Source: an uncultured Pelagimonas sp. (GTDB lineage: Bacteria; Pseudomonadota; Alphaproteobacteria; Rhodobacterales; Rhodobacteraceae). Taken from it: a stretch of DNA of 64,000 nt. The stretch is taken from positions 1,240,001 through 1,304,000 of the forward strand of contig CANMPP010000001.1 in assembly GCA_947499735.1 (NCBI GenBank), in the 5' to 3' direction. How positions within the stretch are numbered: position 1 is the first letter of the stretch; each line of letters begins with the position of its first letter. The translations under genes were made by a program, and so were the position numbers. Shown one piece after another: positions 27,279-37,035 of this stretch. Below the pieces are notes generated by a model. That model worked only from the letters and a program-made list of their open reading frames with translations, made no database searches and was not told the origin of the DNA.

Positions 27279-27944
27279 TCAAAATCCGCATTTGTCGCGC
27301 AGGAATGCCAGTGCGACGCCCAATCCATCGGGCGCGATGCCATGGGCTGTTCCCTTCATCACATGGGCATAGACCTCTTTCCAGCCTGCGCCTTGCAACG
27401 CATCGACGGCCTCGGGTAAGGATTGCGGTGGAACCACGTCGTCCATATCACCATGCAATAACAACATGGGCGGTTTACACTGCGCATCATCTTCCAGCAT
27501 TTCTGGATACATCAGGCGTCCCGAAAATCCGACCACACCGGCTATTTCGTCTTCACGACGCGGTGCGATATGCAGGCTCATCATGGTGCCTTGGGAAAAC
27601 CCGACAAGTGCCACTTGTTCCGGCAACAGGTCCTCATCCACCATCAAGGCATCCAGAAACGCGTTCAGATCTTCTGTTGCCCGCTGCATTCCCAAATCGC
27701 GCTCTTCATCCGAAGATCCGTCGATCCACGGGATCGGAAACCACTGAAATCCCATCGGGCTGCCAACGCATTCCTCTGGCGCATCAGGGGCAATGAACAT
27801 TGTGTCGGGAAGATGTTCCGCCAAAGGATCCGCTAGGCCCAATAGATCCGCACCATTCGCCCCATAACCATGGAGGAAAACAACACATGATCGCATTTCT
27901 CCTGATGCAGGTTCTTTCCGCCCTGCTTGCAAAATGCGCGTCAT
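27279..27944 (-). CDS. Phospholipase/carboxylesterase (alpha/beta hydrolase)
   Basis: A cytoplasmic hydrolase of 221 residues of the phospholipase/carboxylesterase (Abhydrolase_2) family. It has HGYGANGADLLGLA near the oxyanion hole, the nucleophile in GFSQGTMMSLH, the acid in LHGDMDDVVPP, and the histidine in KGTAHGIAPDGL. The triad is complete. ATG 27944 was chosen because CAGGAG lies seven bases upstream; the frame extends to 28010 without a binding site. Confidence 0.9.
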   Translation of the reverse strand: MTRILQAGRKEPASGEMRSCVVFLHGYGANGADLLGLADPLAEHLPDTMFIAPDAPEECVGSPMGFQWFPIPWIDGSSDEERDLGMQRATEDLNAFLDALMVDEDLLPEQVALVGFSQGTMMSLHIAPRREDEIAGVVGFSGRLMYPEMLEDDAQCKPPMLLLHGDMDDVVPPQSLPEAVDALQGAGWKEVYAHVMKGTAHGIAPDGLGVALAFLRDKCGF

Positions 27945-28078
27945 AGATTGCTCCTGTTGTTTGATTTCTTGCTTGGGGAGATCGGTAGCGTAGAATGCTA
28001 GTCTGGGCAAGCACCGGGCATATGCTACTTTATTGAAAACCGATCATCGCACCCAACACACATACGCATTGCGTCACA

Positions 28079-29011
28079 TCACGCCTCGGGAGAAGGGCCA
28101 AACACGACGCGGTTACGCCCTGCATGTTTCGCCTCGTAAAGGCATTTATCAGCCAGATCAACACACTGATAAAAATCGGTTTTTTCCCCTTGTTCCCGCA
28201 GAACTGCACCGATTGACACGGTGATAGGCATCGCGCCTTCGACGATTTTCAACCCGACAGATTGCCAATCCGATCGGATGCGTTCCAATATGGTTTGAAA
28301 GTCATCGGCCGTGATATCTGGCATAACAATGGCAAATTCTTCCCCCCCCAATCGGGCGATGAAATCCCCCTCGCGCAAATGGGTTTCTACGGTCTCCACA
28401 AAGCCGCATAGAACTTTGTCCCCTGCATCATGACCCAATGTGTCATTCACCAGCTTGAAATGATCCAGATCCGCAATGGCGATGCCAACCGCTCTTTGAG
28501 CATGGACAAGGTTTTTATTTTCGAACAGATACCGACGGTTGTAGCAATTGGTCAGAACATCACGATGGGACATATCGCGCCACTCTGCTGCGCGCCGTTC
28601 CAATTGTGATCCGGTCGTGCGCAATTTGCGATTTGCCTCTGATACGTCCGAGATATCATGCATAACGCCGGTGATATAACAGGTGCCATCAGGCAGTTGC
28701 AGGCGGGATTTGAGCGTGATCGTGGCGCGGGATATTCCAAGCCTATCGACAATGACTTCACGTGCTTCGTCCATCTTCCCAGTTTCCAGAACCCGCAAAT
28801 CTCCGCCATTGCATTGCGAAACTTGCCTGCTGGGAAATAAATCGCGATCTAATTTTCCAAAGAGATCATGCCGCTTAATTCCAAACAGGTTTTTGAATGC
28901 CGAATTGGCCCAAACATAGCGCGCATCAGGCCCTTTCAAAAATACTGGACTTGGCAGGGCCTCTAATATCTCCAGAGGCAGATCTGTAGAAATTTCAGAC
29001 AGGATCAACAT
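28079..29011 (-). CDS. PAS-GGDEF diguanylate cyclase
   Basis: A soluble protein of 310 residues that should make cyclic di-GMP. An N-terminal PAS domain (about residues 12-125) begins EALPSPVFLKGPDARYVWANSAF and ends with ITGVMHDISDVSEANRKL. The GGDEF domain follows from about 145. The active-site motif is GGEEF (222-226), and an inhibitory-site RxxD (R213, D216) stands five residues before it, so the enzyme is probably active and feedback-inhibited. No membrane helix is present. The PAS ligand is unknown. Confidence 0.93.
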   Translation of the reverse strand: MLILSEISTDLPLEILEALPSPVFLKGPDARYVWANSAFKNLFGIKRHDLFGKLDRDLFPSRQVSQCNGGDLRVLETGKMDEAREVIVDRLGISRATITLKSRLQLPDGTCYITGVMHDISDVSEANRKLRTTGSQLERRAAEWRDMSHRDVLTNCYNRRYLFENKNLVHAQRAVGIAIADLDHFKLVNDTLGHDAGDKVLCGFVETVETHLREGDFIARLGGEEFAIVMPDITADDFQTILERIRSDWQSVGLKIVEGAMPITVSIGAVLREQGEKTDFYQCVDLADKCLYEAKHAGRNRVVFGPSPEA

Positions 29012-29172
29012 GCAGTTTTCTTTACTCGTACCATTTCATATCAAGAGATGACCTAAACCATACGCCATCGAAACGTTGAGACGATATATGAAAATGCCGA
29101 ATTTTTCATGAATTTATTGCGATTAGGCACCTGCTTTTGCTTTCAAATATAGCGATGTGAAGGCTGTCGAAG

Positions 29173-29802
29173 CTAAACAATCCCGTCACGCTGTTTTTCG
29201 ACATGGTAATAGGCCCATAGAATACGCGCTGCCACGGATTGCCAAGGGGACCATTGTTCGGCGATAGCGCGCAGGGCTTTTTCTTTTGGCCGCTCGGGCA
29301 GATCAAACAGCAATCGCGCGCCTTCTTGCAGCGCCAGATCGCCGGGCGCAAACACATCTGCGCGCCCTAAAGAAAACATCGTATAGATTTCAGCAGTCCA
29401 AACGCCAATTCCTTTGACCGCGACCAAGGTCTTGATCACGTCTTCCGTAGGCTGGTTGCGCAGGGCCGCGAAATCAATACCCGCTTGCGCAAGTGCCAAA
29501 GCATAGGTGGCTTTTTGACGGCTTAAGCCAAGGGCGCGTAGCGTATCCAGATCGGCGGCAGAAACCTGATCGGCATGTATCATGTCACCGGTTTCCAGCC
29601 GCGCCCAAATCGCGTTGGCAGATGCGACACTGACCTGTTGGCTGACAATGGCACGCAGCAATGCTTCGAACCCGTCTTCCCGCAGTCGCGTGGGCAATGC
29701 ACCGGTCAGTGTCAATGCGTAGGCGAAACGTGGTTCACGCTCGGCTAACCAGGTCGCCCCTTCATCCACACAGGATTGAGACGTCAAAATGCGCTCGTCC
29801 AT
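29173..29802 (-). CDS. DNA-3-methyladenine glycosylase II (AlkA-like)
   Basis: A HhH-GPD DNA glycosylase of 209 residues that removes alkylated bases. The helix-hairpin-helix is VAVKGIGVWTAEIY and the catalytic aspartate lies in DVFAPGDLALQ. QQVSVASANAIWARL is the usual base-pocket helix. It lacks the N-terminal AlkA domain of E. coli and is the short form common in alphaproteobacteria. GAAAGG precedes the ATG. It is divergent from the methyltransferase gene, with 111 bases between. Confidence 0.9.
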   Translation of the reverse strand: MDERILTSQSCVDEGATWLAEREPRFAYALTLTGALPTRLREDGFEALLRAIVSQQVSVASANAIWARLETGDMIHADQVSAADLDTLRALGLSRQKATYALALAQAGIDFAALRNQPTEDVIKTLVAVKGIGVWTAEIYTMFSLGRADVFAPGDLALQEGARLLFDLPERPKEKALRAIAEQWSPWQSVAARILWAYYHVEKQRDGIV

Positions 29803-29913
29803 TTTTGTCTCTTTCCTTCCATTACATCCCGCACCTTAATAAACTGAATGACATCTACAAGGCGATACCGCAGGCAGCCATGCCATATCAAAACCTTTCA
29901 GGGGCCAGATCTT

Positions 29914-30534
29914 ATGACGGACCATTCCGCAAACATCCTTAGCCTATACCATCGCAATGCACAGACATGGGCACAGAAACGTGGTGATACGGTTCGGGAA
30001 GACTGCTGGTTAAAACCATTTTTGGACCTTATCCCGCAATCCAAGTCTGTTCTGGACATCGGTTGTGGTTCAGGTTTGCCCATCGGTCGCTATTTCATTG
30101 AAAATGGATGCGATGTAACAGCCGTCGATGGGGCCCTGGACATGGTCAAAATTGCACAAGTTAATTTGCCAGAGGCACAGGTTTTGCATGCGGATATGCG
30201 CGACCTAGATCTCAACCGACAGTTTGGCGGCATCCTTGCATGGAACAGTAGTTTTCATTTAACGCCAGAAGACCAACGCGGTCTGTTTCCGATTTTCCGC
30301 CAACATGCCGCGTTAAACGCGCCGCTTATGTTCACCTCTGGAACCGGTCATGGAACGGCTATGGGCACGTTTGAGGGGGAAACACTGTATCACGGCAGTC
30401 TGGCACCTGACGAATACCGTGACCTGCTGGCACAAAATGGATTCGAACTGCTTCGCCATAAGGTCGAAGATCCAGACTGCGGACGACTTACAGTGTGGCT
30501 GGCGCAATATCGCGGGTTGTCTTCGTTAACCTAA
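29914..30534 (+). CDS. Class I SAM-dependent methyltransferase
   Basis: A protein of 206 residues with a Rossmann-fold methyltransferase core: motif I VLDIGCGSGLPIGRYF, an acidic residue after the second strand (VTAVDGALDMV), and HADMRDLDL for the adenine. The substrate is not evident. ATG 29914 is taken as the start because the sequence upstream of it in frame (to 29848) is not family-like, although the ribosome binding site (AGGGG) is moderate. Confidence 0.85.
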   Translation: MTDHSANILSLYHRNAQTWAQKRGDTVREDCWLKPFLDLIPQSKSVLDIGCGSGLPIGRYFIENGCDVTAVDGALDMVKIAQVNLPEAQVLHADMRDLDLNRQFGGILAWNSSFHLTPEDQRGLFPIFRQHAALNAPLMFTSGTGHGTAMGTFEGETLYHGSLAPDEYRDLLAQNGFELLRHKVEDPDCGRLTVWLAQYRGLSSLT

Positions 30535-30599
30535 AACTGTCCTGTACCGATACAATAGAGATGTTGCACTAGCTGCATCATGCGCTTAGCGATCCCAAT

Positions 30600-31841
30600 A
30601 TGAGCAAGACACATACCATCGATCCCCGCACGAAACGCAACATGGCTGTGCTAATTCTGGCACAGGCGCTTTTGGGTTCGCAAATGCCCATGTTGTTTAC
30701 AATCGCCGGTCTAGCCGGGGTCGCGCTATCCCCGATCGCATGCTTGGCCACGCTGACGATTTCCGCAATTGTTGGTGGATCGATGCTGGCAGCGACGCCT
30801 TTGGCCAACATCATGGACAAACGGGGTCGCCAATTCGGATTTAGCATTGCCGCAGTCTCCGGCGCAATCGGCGCTGGCCTGGGTGCGGCGGGTATTTGGT
30901 TCGGTGCGTTCTGGCTGATGTTGCTGGGTGGGCTATTTACAGGCGTCTACATGTCGGCCAACGGGTTTTATCGCTTTGCAGCCTTGGACACAGCCAGCAA
31001 TGAGGCAAAACCAAAAGTGATCTCTTTGATCATGGGCGGCGGTCTTTTGGCTGCTTTGATTGGCCCGCAACTGGTCAAAATGACAGATGGGTTGATCCCG
31101 TCTTCCAATGCGCAAGTTTCCAGCTTTATGGGCACTTATTTGGTGATTGTCGCGCTCAATATGATTGGCCCTTTTCTGTTTGCGATGCTCGACATTCCCA
31201 AACCAGAAGCCCGCAGCGCAGATGCACCAAAGGGGCGCACCCGGATGGAGCTATTGGCCACGCCACGGATCGCTGTATCCATCATTTGCGGAATGGTGAG
31301 CTATGGTTTGATGAATCTGGTGATGACCGCAACACCATTGGCGGTTGTCGGCTGTGGCTTTGAAAAAGCGGATGCGGCAAATATCGTGTCGCTACACGTC
31401 TTGGCCATGTTCGTTCCGTCCTTCTTCACAGGTCATTTAATCGCGCGTTTTGGTGTCGAATCCATTATTGCCGCAGGAATGGTGATTTTGGCAGGCGCAG
31501 GCATCGTTGCACTGTCTGGTGTCGATCTAGGCCATTTCTACATCGCCCTTATTCTATTGGGCGTCGGTTGGAATTTCGGATTTATTGGCGCAACCACAAT
31601 GCTGAGCACATCCCACGCCCCTCATGAACGCGGGCGCATTCAAGGGTTGAACGACCTGCTTGTGTTCGGTGGTGTCACGTTGGCGTCTCTGTCTTCCGGC
31701 GGGTTGATGAACTGCATCGGTGGCGCACCAGAGGATGGATGGAGCGCGGTAAACATCGCGATGGTTCCGTTCCTATTGCTGGCTGGCAGTTCCCTGATCT
31801 GGTTGATGACACGCCCTAAAGACGCCAACCCCAGCGCCTAA
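30600..31841 (+). CDS. MFS transporter
   Basis: A major-facilitator membrane protein of 413 residues with about twelve hydrophobic helices. Motif A is recognisable as NIMDKRGRQFGF after helix two, and its degenerate partner is in LIARFGVESII. The central loop is short. The end of helix eleven has MLSTSHAPHERGRIQGLNDL, typical of putative efflux permeases. The substrate cannot be inferred. It starts 66 bases after the methyltransferase gene and converges on the next gene with only five bases between stops. Confidence 0.88.
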   Translation: MSKTHTIDPRTKRNMAVLILAQALLGSQMPMLFTIAGLAGVALSPIACLATLTISAIVGGSMLAATPLANIMDKRGRQFGFSIAAVSGAIGAGLGAAGIWFGAFWLMLLGGLFTGVYMSANGFYRFAALDTASNEAKPKVISLIMGGGLLAALIGPQLVKMTDGLIPSSNAQVSSFMGTYLVIVALNMIGPFLFAMLDIPKPEARSADAPKGRTRMELLATPRIAVSIICGMVSYGLMNLVMTATPLAVVGCGFEKADAANIVSLHVLAMFVPSFFTGHLIARFGVESIIAAGMVILAGAGIVALSGVDLGHFYIALILLGVGWNFGFIGATTMLSTSHAPHERGRIQGLNDLLVFGGVTLASLSSGGLMNCIGGAPEDGWSAVNIAMVPFLLLAGSSLIWLMTRPKDANPSA

Positions 31842-31846
31842 TCCGT

Positions 31847-32626
31847 TCACCAACGCCCTGTTTTGGCGACGTAAAGGCGGCGTATATTCTGCTGAAAAGG
31901 GCTGGGCATCAAGGTGCCGTTTTGCACACGAGATGGATCTTTAAGCGCCGCGTTTAGAACCGGTGCGGCCAGCCAACCGGGCAAGCAAGCAACATCATTT
32001 ACGCGTGGCCGATCAGCACGTGCTTTCGCCAAATATTTCAAACCCACAGCAGCCAAATCCCGGATAATACCCCTTTCATCACCACCGATCTGTGGAAGAG
32101 GTTCCCTGCCCCGCGCCCGCAGTTCAGGAATCGCCCGCAGGTAAGACCCGATTGCCGTAGCCGTTCCAAGCGCCTTGGCCGCAGCGCCAGATTCCCCCCC
32201 GAGGGCCATCGCCGATACCTGCATCAAAACGCCGCCTGAATCCGCACAATAGGCGATCAGCTGATCCATATCTTCAAACGGATGTGTATCGATGTCGTGT
32301 CGCCGCGCCTCTACGCAGGGTTTCAACAAGTCAGCACCAGAGGATCCAGCGGCCATCGCCAAGGGCGTAACGATTTCATGGCGCCGGATCAGACCGCCAG
32401 CTGCGATTTCATCCAACGCGTCCGCCCACCATTGCAAACGCATTTCGGCAATCAATGGTTCCTGTGTCATCCAAGGCGCGCGGCTGATTTCAACGTTGAA
32501 AGCATAGATCGGTAGCAAAATGCGGCGGGCGGCAACCGGTGCCGCCATTGCACAGGTCATACGTTCGGGATCCCCTTGCGCAACCCTTTCAGCACATGCG
32601 TTCAGATCTGTATCATCATCCAGCAT
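31847..32626 (-). CDS. Squalene/phytoene synthase-family protein (NDUFAF6-like)
   Basis: A 259-residue member of the squalene/phytoene synthase superfamily. It carries PVAARRILLPIYAFNVEI and MRLQWWADALDEI, the pattern of the NDUFAF6-like group, whose mitochondrial member is needed to assemble respiratory complex I. The aspartate-rich motifs that bind prenyl diphosphate in true synthases are not seen in canonical form, so a catalytic carotenoid or hopanoid role is unlikely. Its start lies 11 bases inside the end of cimA, so it is translated from the same message. Confidence 0.82.
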   Translation of the reverse strand: MLDDDTDLNACAERVAQGDPERMTCAMAAPVAARRILLPIYAFNVEISRAPWMTQEPLIAEMRLQWWADALDEIAAGGLIRRHEIVTPLAMAAGSSGADLLKPCVEARRHDIDTHPFEDMDQLIAYCADSGGVLMQVSAMALGGESGAAAKALGTATAIGSYLRAIPELRARGREPLPQIGGDERGIIRDLAAVGLKYLAKARADRPRVNDVACLPGWLAAPVLNAALKDPSRVQNGTLMPSPFQQNIRRLYVAKTGRW

Positions 32627-34229
32627 CGCGCATCAATTTCCAGCGAACCGCATCGACCAAAGCCTCAAACGATGCATCCACGATATTTGCACTAACGCCG
32701 ACGGCCGCCCAACGCCGCCCCTGCCCGTCTTCGCATTCGATGATGACGCGTGTTACCGCTTCGGTACCACCCTGTGTGATACGCACCTTGAAATCCACCA
32801 AACGCATGTCATCAATCTGCGCCTGATACCGACCCAGATCCTTTGCCAAAGCGCGCGCCAAAGCGTTCACGGGTCCGCGATCATTGCCTTCTTCATCCAA
32901 GGATTCAGAGGCGGATATAATCCGTTCCCCTGCAACTTCAACGACCACAACAGCTTCTGATGCTGACATGCGGCGCCCATCTGCATCTCGATGCCGTTCG
33001 ACCGTGACCCGGTAACGGACAACATCAAAAAACGATTGACCAAGCCCCAATTCATCCCGCGCGATCATCTCAAAACTGGCCTGCGCCGTATCATAGGAAT
33101 AGCCCAGAGATTCCTTGGCCTTAATCCGTTCCAAAATACGTGGAAGCGCCGGATTATCCTTGGCCACATCTAGCCCAGCATCGCTGAGACGGCGGCGCAG
33201 GTTCGACAGGCCCGCCTGATTTGACATTGGGATCACACGACGGTTGCCAACCACAGTGGGTTCCACATGTTCATAGGTAGAAGGATCTTTAAGGATCGCA
33301 CTGGCATGCAGCCCCGCCTTATGGGCAAAGGCGGCTGCGCCCACATAGGGCATTTGTTTGACGGGAAGGCGGTTCAATATGTCATCCAAACTGCGACTTA
33401 ACTGGGTTAGGTCCTCAAGCGCCTCAAGTGTAACGCCAGTTTCAACCAGTGATACATAAGGTTCCTTTAACAACAGTGTCGGGATCAGAGATGTCAGCGA
33501 CGCGTTGCCACAGCGTTCGCCCAACCCGTTCAAGGTTCCCTGAATTTGACGAACACCCGCATCAACGGCAGCCAAGGAACAGGCAACAGCTTGTTCCGTA
33601 TCATTATGCGTATGTATGCCCAGACGATCACCGGGAATCCCGCTGGCGATCACATCGCGCACAATCGACGCGATTTCACTGGGCATGCAGCCGCCATTGG
33701 TATCACATAGAACAACCCATCGCGCACCCGCTTTATACGCGGTTTGAACCGCATCCAAAGCATAGGTTGGGTTGGCCTTATAGCCATCAAAGAAATGCTC
33801 GGCATCAAACAGCGCTTCCCGACCTTGGGCGACAATATGGGCCACGCTGGCCTGAATATTGTCTAGATTGTCCTCCAGTGAAATGCCAAGCGCCGTGGTC
33901 ACATGAAAATCATGGGATTTGCCAACCAGACAGACCGCAGATGTGCCCGCATTCATGACAGCGGCCAAAACTTCGTCATTCTCGGCCGATCGCCCTGCCC
34001 GTTTGGTCATGCCAAAGGCCGTCATACAGGCCTTTGTCTGCAGGTTCAGATCGAAAAAGGCGCTGTCGGTTGGGTTTGCACCGGGCCAACCGCCTTCGAT
34101 ATAGTCGACCCCCAACGCATCTAGCCCAACCGCAATGCGCCGCTTTTCTTCCGTTGAAAACTGTACACCCTGGGTTTGCTGCCCGTCCCGCAGCGTGGTG
34201 TCATATAGGTAGAGTCGCTCTTTGCTCAT
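32616..34229 (-). CDS. cimA: (R)-citramalate synthase
   Basis: A protein of 537 residues, CimA/LeuA family. It condenses acetyl-CoA with pyruvate to citramalate, the first step of the threonine-independent route to isoleucine. The TIM-barrel N terminus has LYDTTLRDGQQTQGVQFS, IEGGWPGANPTD, LCDTNGGCMPSE and the metal-binding HTHNDTEQAVA. The C-terminal part (about residues 400-525) is the LeuA-type regulatory/dimer domain, where isoleucine usually inhibits. GGAGG precedes the ATG. Homologues are sometimes annotated as 2-isopropylmalate synthase, but the GGWPGANPTD pattern favours CimA. Confidence 0.92.
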   Translation of the reverse strand: MSKERLYLYDTTLRDGQQTQGVQFSTEEKRRIAVGLDALGVDYIEGGWPGANPTDSAFFDLNLQTKACMTAFGMTKRAGRSAENDEVLAAVMNAGTSAVCLVGKSHDFHVTTALGISLEDNLDNIQASVAHIVAQGREALFDAEHFFDGYKANPTYALDAVQTAYKAGARWVVLCDTNGGCMPSEIASIVRDVIASGIPGDRLGIHTHNDTEQAVACSLAAVDAGVRQIQGTLNGLGERCGNASLTSLIPTLLLKEPYVSLVETGVTLEALEDLTQLSRSLDDILNRLPVKQMPYVGAAAFAHKAGLHASAILKDPSTYEHVEPTVVGNRRVIPMSNQAGLSNLRRRLSDAGLDVAKDNPALPRILERIKAKESLGYSYDTAQASFEMIARDELGLGQSFFDVVRYRVTVERHRDADGRRMSASEAVVVVEVAGERIISASESLDEEGNDRGPVNALARALAKDLGRYQAQIDDMRLVDFKVRITQGGTEAVTRVIIECEDGQGRRWAAVGVSANIVDASFEALVDAVRWKLMRDAG

Positions 34230-34277
34230 CTGCCTCCCGCCCTTTTATTGTTTTCTCAGAGTTGAGAACATTTACCT

Positions 34278-35693
34278 CTACAGTTTATCCACTGCCGCCG
34301 CATCAAAACCCGGACCGGGCACAAGCTCAACCCCGGCTTTTGACATACGCACCTCGACACCTGCCGCAACAAGGGCCTGTTTCAAGGCATCAACAGATGA
34401 GAAATCTTTGTTTTCCATAGCCACCACACGCGCGTCTGCCAAACGCTGCTCTAGCGAAGATAGATCCACAGAAACCTCGGTCCAACCTGCCAGTTCTGGT
34501 GTCAAAAGCCCAAGCATATGCGCCGAGGCCAACATGACACCCTTTTCGTAAAAGCAATCCTTTTGCGGATTGGCTGCAATCTCTTTGGCCATCGCATGCA
34601 GTTTCGCAATCGCACCTGCCGTGTTCAGATCGTCCGCAATCGCTTCAACCACAGCCTCATCTGGCCCCGTCGCGTCAGCATCCGCTAGCAATGTCCGCCA
34701 TTGACGCAATGTCGCTTCGGCCGCTTTGGCTTTTTCATCGGTCCAATCCATAGGTTTGCGATAATGCGTGGACAGGAACACATAGCGGATCACTTCGCCC
34801 GGAACACCCTTGTCCAGCAGATCGCGCACGGTGAAGAAATTGCCCAAGGATTTGGACATTTTCTTGCCTTCAACCTGCAGCATTTCATTATGCAACCACA
34901 CTTTGGCAAAGCCATGATCGGGTGAGGCACAGCAGCTTTGGGCAATCTCATTTTCATGGTGCGGGAACTGCAAATCGTTTCCGCCACCGTGAATGTCAAA
35001 GCTAGGACCAAACAGGGCCTCAATCATCGCCGAACATTCGATATGCCAGCCCGGGCGCCCACGCCCCCATGGGCTGTCCCACCCCGGTTCAACATCTGAG
35101 GACGGTTTCCACAGGACAAAATCCATAGGGTCTTCTTTGAATGGCGCGACTTCAACCCGCGCACCCGCGATCATGTCATCCACTGATCGACCAGACAGTT
35201 TGCCATAATCCTTGTAGGACCGCACACGGAACAGTGCGTGACCTTCGGCAGCATAGGCATGACCCTTGGCGATCAGGTCTTCGATCATACCAATCATTTG
35301 CGAGATATATTGGGTTGCGCGTGGCTCGTGATCAGGGCGCTCAATGCCAAGCGCGTCCATATCCGCGTGATACCATGAAACCGTTTCTTCAGAACGCTCT
35401 GCAATCAATTCTTCCAACGTTCCCGTCGCCCCGGCCTCTTTACGGGCCAAAGCTGTCGCGTTGATTTTATCGTCCACATCCGTGAAATTGCGCGCATAGG
35501 TCACCTTATCGGCCCCATATACGTGGCGCAGCAACCGCTGTAGCACATCAAACACAATCGAAGGGCGCGCATTGCCCAGATGCGCACGGTCATAAACAGT
35601 AGGTCCACAGAGATAGATCCGCACATTTTCAGGGTCAATCGGTGCGAAGATTTCCTTCGTGCGGCTCAGCGAATTTGTAAAACGTAGGTCCAT
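34278..35693 (-). CDS. cysS: Cysteinyl-tRNA synthetase
   Basis: A class I synthetase of 471 residues that charges tRNA-Cys. It has [18 protein letters not shown] with the HIGH-type motif, the zinc ligand region [11 protein letters not shown] with [15 protein letters not shown], and the KMSKS loop [14 protein letters not shown]-terminal helical anticodon-binding part ends with [22 protein letters not shown] 35693 was chosen because AAAGGA lies seven bases upstream. It sits 48 bases upstream of cimA and may share a transcript. Confidence 0.96.
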   Translation of the reverse strand: MDLRFTNSLSRTKEIFAPIDPENVRIYLCGPTVYDRAHLGNARPSIVFDVLQRLLRHVYGADKVTYARNFTDVDDKINATALARKEAGATGTLEELIAERSEETVSWYHADMDALGIERPDHEPRATQYISQMIGMIEDLIAKGHAYAAEGHALFRVRSYKDYGKLSGRSVDDMIAGARVEVAPFKEDPMDFVLWKPSSDVEPGWDSPWGRGRPGWHIECSAMIEALFGPSFDIHGGGNDLQFPHHENEIAQSCCASPDHGFAKVWLHNEMLQVEGKKMSKSLGNFFTVRDLLDKGVPGEVIRYVFLSTHYRKPMDWTDEKAKAAEATLRQWRTLLADADATGPDEAVVEAIADDLNTAGAIAKLHAMAKEIAANPQKDCFYEKGVMLASAHMLGLLTPELAGWTEVSVDLSSLEQRLADARVVAMENKDFSSVDALKQALVAAGVEVRMSKAGVELVPGPGFDAAAVDKL

Positions 35694-35914
35694 GGCCCGT
35701 CCTTTGCGCATGCAGGTCTATCCGACACGGCGGGCATAGCAACTTCACATTCATTTGGAAATAAGAAGACCAGCCCGCTGAAATATCAGCAGGTAATGCA
35801 GCACGTAATGATTGTAGTTGCGTTGGTCATGACCAAGTGGCTATCACGCAGCGCCGGGTCTGCCAAGACAAAACTCTTGCTGCTTGTGCCCCAAAATTCG
35901 TGTAGACCTGTGGT

Positions 35915-36256
35915 ATGACAGTTGACCTTGTAGATCGTATTTGCAAATCCCTACCCGGCGCGGTTTGGGAAGATGAACAGGACGGCGCGATACCGTCGTG
36001 GAAAATCGGCGGCAAGATGTTTGCCTGCCTTGGCCACTTGCGCGATGGTGTGTCCGTGAAAACCGCATCGGTGGAAGATGCCACGCTGTTGATCGATATG
36101 GGGATTGCTAGGAAAGCAAAATATTTCCACCCATCATGGGTGCGCATATCATTAGATTTGCCTGAAGCGGAATTACAAAACCGTATCGAGGTTTCTTATC
36201 AAATCGTCCTAGGCAGTTTTAGCAAAAAGAAACAGGCCCAACTGACAAACAGTTAG
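35915..36256 (+). CDS. MmcQ/YjbR-family protein
   Basis: A 113-residue CyaY-like-fold protein of the MmcQ/YjbR family, possible DNA-binding proteins of unknown role. Landmarks are ICKSLPGAVWEDEQDG, WKIGGKMFACLG, KTASVEDATLLIDMG and HPSWVRISLD with YQIVLGSFSKK at the end. It is divergent from cysS with a 221-base gap, and its stop lies within a hairpin. Confidence 0.88.
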   Translation: MTVDLVDRICKSLPGAVWEDEQDGAIPSWKIGGKMFACLGHLRDGVSVKTASVEDATLLIDMGIARKAKYFHPSWVRISLDLPEAELQNRIEVSYQIVLGSFSKKKQAQLTNS

Positions 36257-36263
36257 GCCTTTC
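36234..36263 (+). terminator. Hairpin at the end of the YjbR gene
   Basis: AGGCCcAACTG (36234-36244) pairs with CAGTTaGGCCT (36250-36260) with one mismatch, and a short TTC follows. The stop codon is inside the structure. Confidence 0.45.
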
Positions 36264-36306
36264 AATAGTATATCACCATCAAACGGCGGCCTCATGTTTC
36301 ATTCAT

Positions 36307-36747
36307 TCACGATACGGCTTCACACGTTCCGCGTCCGAATTCGGTTTGACCGTGATTGCCAACGGCAATGCTAACGCGCGCATCCATAGCTGGTTTCGTC
36401 ACAGTCATACTATATCGAACCGTCAGCCCACTATTGTTCACGGCCTCAACGTTATGATCCACGGCAGAAAACTTATCTCTCTTGGCGCTGATCTGGACGA
36501 CCTTACCAGACAGGTGTTCGTCGAACTTTTCGGGACGGGCCGCGATTGCCTGCGCATATTCGCCATGTTCCCTGCCAAATCCCCAAACCTTAACGGGTTT
36601 GCTTTTGTCTTCATATCCAATGACCACAAACTTCGGCATCCAGCCATTCGCATAGCGATCCTCAAGTTCGCAAAGATAGGTTCTGGCCTGAGCATTGGCG
36701 CCTAAAGCAATCCCGGCGAAAACAAGTGAATAAAAAAATTTCTTCAT
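36307..36747 (-). CDS. Secreted hypothetical protein
   Basis: A protein of 146 residues with a signal peptide (MKKFFYSLVFAGIALGANAQA, cleavage near residue 20). The mature protein has two cysteines, one near each end (YLCEL and GTCEAV), which could form a disulfide in the periplasm, and appears mostly beta strand. ATG 36747 was chosen because it starts a clean signal peptide. I do not recognise the family. About 290 bases without genes follow up to mltG; I see nothing definite in them. Confidence 0.65.
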   Translation of the reverse strand: MKKFFYSLVFAGIALGANAQARTYLCELEDRYANGWMPKFVVIGYEDKSKPVKVWGFGREHGEYAQAIAARPEKFDEHLSGKVVQISAKRDKFSAVDHNVEAVNNSGLTVRYSMTVTKPAMDARVSIAVGNHGQTEFGRGTCEAVS

Positions 36748-37035
36748 TCTGAGGTCCATTTACTTAACTTCTGACTTCGTCGTATTCGAAGGCGGCCATG
36801 TCTTTGAAACATATGCGGGGTTACTTTTTTCAATTAGAAAAAATGGTCAAGCCGCGAAGGTTCAAAATTGAACATTTTCACCGATATAGACCAATTTTTC
36901 GGCAAAATTTACATATGATCTGCTGACCCCAACCATCTTCAAGATAGATCGCCCATGACAAACGCAAATCGAATGGATGCCTTCTGCAGCGTTTTTCTAA
37001 CGCCTTGGGCGAATTGAGATACAACACCCCTGATG

